Assembly (NCBI GenBank): GCA_019828595.1
Contig: JAHQRK010000018.1
Span: 930,001 to 994,000, forward strand
Source of the DNA: Aphanomyces cochlioides
Lineage: Eukaryota > Oomycota > Saprolegniomycetes > Saprolegniales > Verrucalvaceae
DNA: 64,000 bases
Direction: 5' to 3'
Shown: in pieces, positions 56,334-64,000 of the stretch
Position numbering within the stretch: position 1 is the stretch's first letter
Layout: each line of letters opens with the position of its first letter
Notes under the pieces: model-generated
What the model saw: the letters and a program-made list of their open reading frames with translations, nothing else
What the model was told of the DNA's origin: nothing
Database searches by the model: none
Translations under genes and position numbers: made by a program

Positions 56334-57034
56334 CTACGTGATCCATCCTCTTCGGTTTCTTGGGCAGCTAAACCGTTTCTTGCTCCGACTCCCATCCTCG
56401 GAGTTGGCCATGTCGCTTTTCGAGGTCCAATTTGTACCTGGCCAAGATCTCTGAGGCGCCCAGCGAAGAGTTTGACCTTCGAATTGCAGGCGGCGCGTAT
56501 GGTTCGCCGGAGTGCTTTCGTCCCCTGCCGCCGAGCGGCCCTGGATATCCCTTGCACGTGGATTTCGTCGCGCTGGGGCGCAAGCTGAAGGCTTTGCATG
56601 GACTCTTGCTCGAAGGCGACTACGACCTAGCCTTTGCGGCCGGCTCTTGCTTGGATGTCATTCTGGCCATGCGGCCTTTCGCCATGGATAACGCGTGTTG
56701 GCGGCGTTATATCGAAGAACATCACGAAATGGATCTTGGAGCGACACGCGGAAGCCGAAATCGCCACGGCGAGGTGCGCACACCCAAGGGAATTGTCCCT
56801 GTCGCCCCACTTCTTGGCGAGACGGCGATTGAGTACGCAGCCGTGTGGTTTTTGAAACTCGCCAATGACCCCAACCAAGTCCAGAACAAGCTGCGCGACT
56901 ATACCCACGTTCTTGAAGATCTTGCCAACTACGCGAAGACTCGCCATCGTGGCTCACGATTGCACTTCTATGTTGTGCGCTGGTTGCTCGCAGTCCAATC
57001 GCATCGCTACAGTGAGGTAACCGACCTTGTCTGA
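56334..57034 (+). pseudogene. Ty3/gypsy pol fragment (left arm)
   Basis: Directly after the LTR, one frame reads HYVIHPLRFLGQLNRFLLRL then MSLFEVQFVPGQDL before a stop, resembling the C-terminal end of gypsy RNase H. A second frame (YLAKISEAPSEEFDLRIAGG to HVLEDLANYAKTR) follows and leaves the duplicated arm at 56944. It then continues 30 residues in unrelated spacer sequence (HFYVVRWLLAVQ). LTR, RNase H tail and the connecting domain are fused with everything upstream missing. Confidence 0.55.
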
Positions 57035-57570
57035 CTTCTTGTAATCATTGTTCTTGTAGTTGGTCTCTCGATATGGACCCGAGATCTTCGGCCCGTGTCA
57101 TCGAGCGCCTGCTGGTTTGCACGAGCACTCGCGCTCTCGTTCGCAGTCGCCTCGTGGTCGCTGTCGTTCCCAGTCATCTCGTCGTCGGTCGTCCTCGCAT
57201 TGCGTTCACGCACCACCGCGGCCATTCCGCTTCACCTGAAGACGCCTTGAGCGACGAGGAGAAGCTGTACCTCCGCGACCGCCTGTCGCCAACCTCCCTC
57301 GACGCCGCCATGATTTTGATGACCATTGGATGACCGATTCCCAATATGAGGTCGCTGTTCTTCAAGTCTCCGTGAAGAATCTTTGATCGGTGGTGGATGC
57401 GATGTCGGCCCGCGTCGAGAAGCTGCTCGAGCTTGGACCGATGGTCGAGCGACTACTGCGCCGTACGGAGCGTCGTTTCCCTCAGTTTGTTGACGCTGGT
57501 CTTGATCGACTTTCCCAAGAGGATCGCCAAGCTCGTGGTGTGGCCGTGCCATCTGCAGCACCTGCTCTGA
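56945..57570 (+). other. Spacer part with coding-like + strand tracts, possibly gag
   Basis: Between the left arm and the end of the minus-strand gypsy pol. Plus-strand pieces such as EEKLYLRDRLSPTSLDAAMI and MSARVEKLLELGPMVERLLR, then RRFPQFVDAGLDRLSQED, look helical and gag-like but lie in shifting frames. The pieces point towards the minus-strand integrase, so two element fragments of opposite orientation are joined near 57590. Confidence 0.35.
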
Positions 57571-59350
57571 CTACGCTGCCTCTGAATCCCGAGGTATGTA
57601 CGGCTTCAACTTGCCCACGTAGAATACGTCGTGGATGTTCCACTCGGCCGGCAGCGCCAATCGAAAGGATGTTCGACTGATCACTTTTGTAATAGGGTAT
57701 GGGTCCCACCACTGAAGCTGGAGGTTAGTGTTTCCTAACACGGCCTTTGGAACCACTGAGCGGTGTAGGAGTACTTCGTCGCCAATCTTGAATGCATTTT
57801 TGTTTTGTCTTCCTTGTTGATTGGTATATTTCGCCTGCCTCTCTTGGGCCAAGGCTATGTTGTCTTGAACTTGGAGAATAATTGATTCTCGGACCTTCCC
57901 AAAGTGTTCAACTGAGGCGATAGTTCTTGCCGGAGGATCGTCCTCGTGGGTATTAGGAACCCATCCAGCGCTGTGGGTTGATGCAGCCGAATAACCTCCC
58001 CCACTTAAAATAGCTTCGTCAATGGAGGACGGAAGGCGCGGATGGCGCAGAAAGGTCACGTAAAACGTAGAGAAACCCGTCGTCACATTGGTGGCAGTGT
58101 TGTAAGCCAACTCCACATGGGGCAATAAAGAACTCCAAATCTTCTGTCGGGACTGCGCAAAGCAGCGCAAAACGTCTTCAATAACGCGATTCGCGCGTTC
58201 TATTTGACCATCCGACTCAAGATGGTCCGAAGTGGACATATTCAGCTTGGTGCCCACCAGCGAAAACAAAGCAATCCAAAATTTGCTGGTGAACCGGGGG
58301 TCACGGTCCGACACGATGGACGAGGGTAATCCAAAACGACAGTAGATCGTGTCAAAGAAAAACTTCGCGGACTGTTCCGCCGTGATGGAATCCTTCACGG
58401 GTATAGCCACCAGGAACTTGGATGCTCTATCCACACACGTCGTATTACCTCGACCATCCCGGGGTAAGCCAAAAATGTAGTCCATACTGACAGAGGACCA
58501 AACGTCCTCGGGGACTTGCAACATCTGGCTGGAGCGCGAATGCTCGGTGACGACTTCACCTTCAGGTATATAGAACATGATGCCACATATCTGGCCACTG
58601 CCTTGTACATACGCGGCCACCAAAACCGCCGCGCCAGAGTGCCGTACGTCTTGTCACGGCCAAAGTGGCCTCCGCTTGGCGTGTCGTGGTGCTCCGACAC
58701 CAGGTCGACGCGGAGCTGTGTGTCGCACGGGACCACGATGCGAGTCTTCGCGTAGTTGGCAAGATCTTCAAGAACGTGGGTATAGTCGTGCAGCTTGTTC
58801 TGGACTTGGTTGGGGTCATTGGCGAGTTTCAAAAACCACACGGCTGCGTACTCAATCGCCGTCTCGCCAAGAAGTGGGGCGACAGGGACAATTCCCTTGG
58901 GTGTGCGCACCTCGCCGTGGCGATTTCGGCTTCCGCGTGTCGCTCCAAGATCCATTTCGTGATGTTCTTCGATATAACGCCGCCAACACGCGTTATCCAT
59001 GGCGAAAGGCCGCATGGCCAGAATGACATCCAAGCAAGAGCCGGCCGCAAAGGCTAGGTCGTAGTCGCCTTCGAGCAAGAGTCCATGCAAAGCCTTCAGC
59101 TTGCGCCCCAGCGCGACGAAATCCACGTGCAAGGGATATCCAGGGCCGCTCGGCGGCAGGGGACGAAAGCACTCCGGCGAACCATACGCGCCGCCTGCAA
59201 TTCGAAGGTCAAACTCTTCGCTGGGCGCCTCAGAGATCTTGGCCAGGTACAAATTGGACCTCGAAAAGCGACATGGCCAACTCCGAGGATGGGAGTCGGA
59301 GCAAGAAACGGTTTAGCTGCCCAAGAAACCGAAGAGGATGGATCACGTAG
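57571..59350 (-). pseudogene. Ty3/gypsy pol: RNase H tail, zinc-binding domain and integrase
   Basis: The right-arm frame YLAKISEAPSEEFDL... continues through the inner edge into VVPCDTQLRVDLVSEHHDTP, GGHFGRDKTYGTLARRFWWP and YVASCSIY (H2C2 zinc domain, last cysteine lost). After a frameshift near 58570-58600 the integrase core follows: VSMDYIFGLPRD, VSDRDPRFTSKFW and SDGQIERANRVIEDVLR, covering the three catalytic acidic positions. The C-terminal domain has KIGDEVLLHRSVVPK and LQLQWWDPYPITKVI and ends KPYIPRDSEAA. Protease, most of reverse transcriptase and gag are absent. Confidence 0.8.
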
Positions 59351-59709
59351 TGTAACAGTGCTTGAGCGCAGAGGAAGTGTTGATCACACAAGCTTGTTAG
59401 CTGGCAGATTTAAGAGAGAGCTATCCTAACAGGATCGGCTCCAAACCGGCGGCTGCGAGTAGCGCAGCCGCGCTCTAACAACAAACGATCTTCACGTCGT
59501 TCGACGTCGCAACTCACGCATCATTCTTCAATGGTAAAGCACTCGCTGCTTTACCCGCATACTTCTTCCTTGATGAGCCACATCGCTCCGAGCTTCGTTG
59601 CTCACGCGTGTACACGCCTTGCGTCGCGTGAGTCTCGCTTGGAAGCTTCCGGAGCTTCCAACTTCAATCTTCCTTCGATGGGTTCCTATAACCCGGTGTT
59701 CTTATAACA
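59351..59709 (-). repeat. Gypsy-type LTR (right arm)
   Basis: Mirror copy of the left LTR. Its TGTAACAGTGCTTGAGCGC end also appears at 61131 and, reversed and incomplete, at 63659. Confidence 0.55.
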
Positions 59710-59791
59710 CGTCGTGATCTTGACGTGACTTCATTGGATTGAGTAGCAACGGCCCCGTTGCATACATAGCATTCAGAATCACTGCATTCTT

Positions 59792-60564
59792 TCATTTCTT
59801 GTTCGGAAACAGTCGATTCTCTGCGTCTTCAAGGCTTGCGAATGCTCGTGTTTCTCTCTCATCGACAATATTCTTCGCAGTTATTTCACTCACGCCTTCA
59901 ATGCGTTTTAACTCATGATACGAAGCTGTGTTGATATTCGGCGGCTCAAGAAATTTTCGATATGCACGACTTGCGAATGCTCCAAAATAGAGTCAAAATT
60001 CGTTAGTCGAGACAATTTCTCATCGTGGAGGAAGAGCAAATTCGGTTGCTTGAGCTTGTGTAATGAGCAGGAACACATCCGAGTCTTCATTCATGGCTTT
60101 TGCACGCTCTTTGACATACGTTTCTTCGTCTATCTTTTTTTCGTTTTCAACAACTTGCATTGAATCACCTCATTGCACTGGACTTGTTGGCCGTCAATCA
60201 TCAATTGGACTCGCATAAATATGTCACCCGCCGAAGCACCGTCCCCATTGATGACAATTGTATTCATATTTGGCGCATCGATGTGACCGTGATGCTCTGT
60301 CCAAATCGTCGAGTCTTCGACGCCAGATTTTGTGTCATGTCGGCATACAGCTTCCACAACTGTGCGCGGTTTGAGCTCTTCGATGACAATGTCATTGACT
60401 GAACCGGTGCAGCTTGGACCATCAGTCGTGCTGGAGAATTTGTTAGGATCTGGTAAGGGTTTTCCGAAACGAAAGCACAACGTCAGCCATGTCGGAGTTA
60501 CTGCTGAGGTGTCAATGCGTTGAAGCGGCGACTCCTGTAACTCCTGCAACCCCGACTTGATCAT
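59792..60564 (-). pseudogene. Decayed Crinkler/RHS-like gene fragment (right arm copy)
   Basis: Mirror copy of the left-arm pseudogene at exactly paired coordinates, with the same frameshifts. The decay therefore preceded the duplication. Confidence 0.4.
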
Positions 60565-61130
60565 CTACATCAACAGAAGCGTTGGATCCGCGGATTCAAC
60601 TTCGTCCAGCGAACAAAATTCGTCTATTAATAGTTAAGTTGATGCTGGGGACTCAGAAGACCTCCGTTGCGTGTGAGAAGTGGGTCTTGACTATACTCTG
60701 GCTATTCAACTTTCACATCTTGAAATTACAGTCTTCGTACCTGTCATTTGTGCAACCCTGTGTACACCCCTAGTTTGATTGGCTTAAAATATACATTATT
60801 GACTTGGAGACTTGGCCTTGTGATTCCTAAATCTCAATGCCCAAGGTCGACCGTGGCCATTGTCCATATCGTCAAACCCCAAATGCGATTGTATCGGGTC
60901 TAGTGTAGGATGTATAAACAAATCAACAATACAAGACTCGTTACATTGACATCGTTCTCTACATGGATTACTATCCTTTGCATAGGGGGGCAGTGGCAAA
61001 GAAGTTTGGTTATGTCTTTCTGCTTTACTACTTTATTGCAATCAACATTTACAAAATCTCGAATCTCGTTGTGTCGTGCGAAGCACGACGACTCACGGGT
61101 TTATTTGATTGATCATGCTGTTGGCGACTG

Positions 61131-61218
61131 TGTAACAGTGCTTGCGCGCAGAGGAAGTGTTGATCACACAAGCTTGTTAGCTGGCAGATTTAAGAGAGAG
61201 CTATCCTAACAGGATCGG
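61131..61218 (-). repeat. 88-bp extra copy of the gypsy LTR end
   Basis: It repeats 59351-59438 with one visible substitution (GCGCGCAGAGG for GAGCGCAGAGG). It starts at TGTAACAGTG and breaks off after AGGATCGG. It lies 21 bp beyond the right arm edge, in the same orientation as the right-arm LTR. Confidence 0.85.
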
Positions 61219-61245
61219 CCAGCTAACAAGCTTGTGTGATCAACA
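61158..61245. repeat. 27-bp perfect inverted repeat within the LTR fragment
   Basis: The words TGTTGATCACACAAGCTTG plus TTAGCTGG (61158-61184) and their reverse complement (61219-61245) flank a 34-bp loop. The second arm begins exactly where the 88-bp LTR copy ends. Confidence 0.85.
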
Positions 61246-63632
61246 TTCTCCAGAATTTGTGGGTTATTTTATCGAGTTTTAGAGCATTTGTGGGACAAAT
61301 TGTCCCAAATTTTCATAAGTCGGAAAATGTATGAGTTATATTTGAGATTTTGACGAATCGTAGGAACAATATTCCGATATTTTCCATTTTTTCGAAAAAA
61401 TACCTCACACATTAACTTGATTAAAGTATGAATTTCGTTTTGACTGAAATTTTTGCCAAATTGTAGGACCGAAATTCCTACGTTTCATTGACCAATCAAA
61501 CATCTATAAAATCTCTTTATATTGACCAATCATGTTGTTGGTGTCAACTATCGAGTGTTTTGAGCATGCACAAAAGATCACGAGCCGGTAAGAGCGGCAC
61601 GGCATGCATGTGCACTTTCTACTTATGTAAGATGAAGTCGCAAGAAACTTTAGGCGACAGCTGAAGCTCAACATAGAGAGAAAGAATTGAATACACGATC
61701 ATGGTCTTAATACCCTCAAACAAAGGACACTTGCCGTATCTCGCTTCCGACCTTAACATTCCTCAATATCTAAATAACCAAGCATTACATAGGACACCGT
61801 AGTTCCACCTTTGTTGTAGGTGTATACTAGTAATCTAACCACTGTTTGACTTTGTTCATATTCGTCTCGTGATGAATAGACCATGAGACGAGTATGAACA
61901 GAGTCAAACCGTGGTAATGCAAACTGCGTCGTCAGACTGCATTTCATATCTCTATGCATGTGCGCAGTATTGAACAACCCCCTGAGTAAGGTGCTTGACG
62001 CTATCTAGCAATGCTGATACCTTTGCCATGAAACAGATATTCGCGACACACAATCGTGATAGTGTATTAAATTCATTTAAAAAGCGATTCGTTCGGCATT
62101 AGAATAGTACACGTTACGTCTGAGCTGGATACAAGCTCATGGTGTTTGCTCACCGGAATGGTGCTCGCAAAGTTTCAACTTGGCGCAACAGCGAGATCTC
62201 AAATCAATTCAAATTCAGCCAATTAAATTTAAAAGTTACTTTGATTCGTCAAAATCGAAATGAAGGCAATCTGTTCCTACGATTTCCAATCACAATACAA
62301 GAAAATCAAAAATTTCCTTCAAGTCTTTTCCAAGAGCTCACATCATTTCTGCGAAATTTGTGGGACAGAATCCCACAATATCAATTTATAGGGTTTCAAC
62401 ATTCGACGTCTTTTCCTAGAGAAAATGTCCAAAAGATAGCTCTGCCTTAGAGAAACACTGTTCTTATGAAGCGAACCACTCGAGCTAGGAGTCTCAACTT
62501 ATGTTTATACAGTTGGAGTAAGCTGTAAGTCTTTCGATTTAAAACAAATCACATTTGAAGCTGAAAACACCCAGCTTTGATCTGGGCAACGCCATTGATG
62601 AATCAAGCACCATAGAGACACTCTTATGCTACATTATTCTTTGCCGTTTTAGTGTCTATTTAACACACTAAACTATTGCTTATCTTAGATGCGTGTGCGA
62701 CATCCAGATCTTGACTCTCCTCTAAACGATCAATCTAATAGAAGTCGCCGAGTCCTAAGCTACATAGTCGAGATGAAATCATCTACTTGTGCTTTTGTGT
62801 GTTTCTGTGTCTGCTTGCTAAGACATTTTGTCAAAATTCTCTGTTCACTCAGACCCTATAAACTATTCAGTGCAAGTTGCGATAATTCACAGAGCAAACA
62901 CGCTCGCTAGGGTTTTGAGGTGCCTTTAGTTACCATGCAAAACATGACAGCACAGCCAAGTCTCCCTTAACAATACAGTGTTGTTGTTAGAAGCTCCTTG
63001 ATCTCATTTATTATCTATGACAGTCACACGTAGTTTGTCTCGAAAGAAGGCACTTTGAAGAGGACTTTACGCATCGCGAGTTCAAAGTCAATGCAGCTTC
63101 ACTAATTTACTTGTAAGTTACTAGTATATATCATTGTCATGTGTGTTTTATTGCTCCCACAATTGTCCCACAATTTCCAACTTCGACTTTTTCTTCGTCG
63201 ATGTTATCAGAAATAGATGGGTTTATCGACTTTTTCCCCAAGAAGGTCCTGGACCTACTTTTTAAAAAGTAGATGAAAACATGTAAAGTTTGTATAGAGG
63301 GATTTGTGAAAAAGTCGATAGCTTTTTCGAGAAAAGTCGATGTCGTTTGCAATTTCACTGGTTAAAATGGATGAAAACACAGTGCTGGCGATGAAGCCAT
63401 GCATCGTTGGCGCTGTTACTGCAATAGGGAGCGATAGGTGGCGACATCCAGGCCTTCTACGAATCGTGCAAACTATTCGAAACAACGAAATGCCCTTGCG
63501 TTGGTTCTATATTGACGATTTGTCCGACTTTTGTAAAGTTGACGACGCCGACCACTCGTCGACTTGTCTTCAACGACTTAAGTCGAACTCCAAAAAGTCG
63601 TTGTTGCAAACTTCGACCAGGCCCTAAGAGTC
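61246..63632. other. AT-rich, apparently non-coding region
   Basis: About 2.4 kb. Frames of 60-103 codons occur on both strands (for example 62139-62450 and 63340-63627), but none has a recognisable domain, biased codon use or matching exons. Repeated words such as TTTGTGGGACAAATTGTCCCA (61280s), TTTGTGGGACAGAATCCCACA (62360s) and AAAGTCGA around 63180-63600 suggest old transposon debris. Confidence 0.5.
61838..61915. repeat. Imperfect hairpin, arms ~35 bp
   Basis: ACCACTGTTTGACTTTGTTC... pairs with ...GAACAGAGTCAAACCGTGGT with a few mismatches and a loop of about seven bases. It could be a small foldback/MITE-like remnant; no flanking duplication is visible. Confidence 0.6.
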
Positions 63633-63659
63633 ACTTCCTTGCGCTCAAGCACTGTTACA
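63633..63659 (+). repeat. Terminal fragment of the gypsy LTR, opposite orientation
   Basis: TTCCTTGCGCTCAAGCACTG followed by TTACA is the reverse complement of the TGTAACAGTGCTTGAGCGC LTR end with a two-base deletion. Only the end is preserved. Confidence 0.7.
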
Positions 63660-64000
63660 ATGCACATCGATAGCGTGGGAGCGGATTCGTAGCTCGCAGT
63701 ATTTAGCAAGGGAGTTACTGATTGAGTTACTTATCATTTTTCATCGAGCTTCATACGAGCATTTCCCATAAGGGAAAACGGGCCCCGGCATGAAATGTCG
63801 ATAATTCGACTGGTGTTTGACAATATACAATCGATTTCACACAGCGATAAAATGCCACGAATTGTTCAAGTTACTGCCAGACCAACCCGGAACTCGTGAG
63901 ATGCTCGTCGGAGTTATCAACTTCACTCAGTTTCTTTAGAAGTTTTCGCATCAACATCACAAGAAGAATGAACGCACATTTCAAATAGCCTTCACGAGTC
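63660..64000. other. Window end, nothing recognised
   Basis: The final 340 bp contain no supported gene, RNA or repeat. Confidence 0.5.

Larger units (their letters stand above)
54575..56944 (+). repeat. Left arm of a 2,370-bp inverted duplication
   Basis: Every position x pairs with 115,684 minus x in the right arm without any indel. I found one substitution (GCGCGAC versus GCACGAC near 56893) in the parts compared. The arm contains the 5' part of the small frame, a Crinkler/RHS-like pseudogene, a gypsy LTR and a pol fragment. Near identity means a recent event or active homogenisation; an assembly artefact must also be considered. Confidence 0.9.
58740..61109 (-). repeat. Right arm of the inverted duplication
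   Basis: Reverse complement of the left arm over its whole length. The inner edge (58740) is continuous with gypsy pol that carries on into the spacer, so for that element the right arm is the parental side. The outer edge stops at TTTATTTGAT and passes into TGATCATGCTG, unlike the left flank. Confidence 0.9.

Noticed and set aside
1..64000. tRNA, rRNA genes and CRISPR arrays
   Set aside because: No cloverleaf with A/B boxes, rRNA core or regularly spaced repeat was noticed by eye. A tRNAscan or Infernal run would be decisive.

Overview
The window is nuclear DNA from a flagellated eukaryote, most probably an oomycete of the Saprolegniales (Aphanomyces-like); that placement is inference. The clues are very dense gene packing (tail-to-tail gaps of about 40-55 bp and one head-to-head gap of 44 bp), short GT-AG introns of mostly 38-53 bp, flagellar motor genes, and Ty1/copia and Ty3/gypsy remnants. 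No bacterial-type operons or ribosome binding sites are present.

Bases 1-21,300 are mostly housekeeping genes: the 3' part of a fused class-V aminotransferase/TtcA-type tRNA thiolase; an intronless THADA/Trm732 homologue; CDC16 (APC6); an IQCC-like IQ protein; a tiny SMIM4/UQCC5-like mitochondrial protein; a long coiled-coil protein; an SLC43-like MFS transporter; a class I protein methyltransferase; the E2 subunit of pyruvate dehydrogenase; and a small unknown protein. The two outermost genes both concern tRNA position 32 (C32 thiolation and 2'-O-methylation) and lie tail to tail.

Bases 21,500-48,000 form a flagellar/cytoskeletal block: a roughly 4.8-kilo-residue axonemal-type dynein heavy chain, a small basic protein, a leucine-rich-repeat protein, a coiled-coil protein, an SDR of the peroxisomal 17beta-HSD4 type, a kinesin-2 (KIF3-like) and a kinesin-9 (KIF9-like). 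The dynein is the most unusual gene. Its AAA1 keeps Walker A but has lost Walker B, its AAA3 has lost the Walker A lysine, a pair of EF-hands is built into the tail, and AAA4 carries an extra charged helical insert. The stalk and microtubule-binding domain still look normal.

Bases 48,000-64,000 are mobile-element territory. A frameshifted copia element with about 243-bp LTRs carries an extra 129-codon ORF before gag. Beyond it is a 2,370-bp, essentially perfect inverted duplication (54,575-56,944 and 58,740-61,109) around a 1,795-bp spacer. Its arms hold a decayed Crinkler/RHS-like gene, a 359-bp gypsy LTR and gypsy pol pieces. The left edge of the duplication lies exactly at the centre of a 16-bp perfect palindrome, which suggests a fold-back or template-switch origin. 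The last 2.8 kb are AT-rich with no convincing gene.

Exon boundaries were worked out by hand for most of the smaller genes and checked for reading-frame closure. Those of the dynein, the kinesins, the long coiled-coil gene and the transporter are only approximate within the stated spans.
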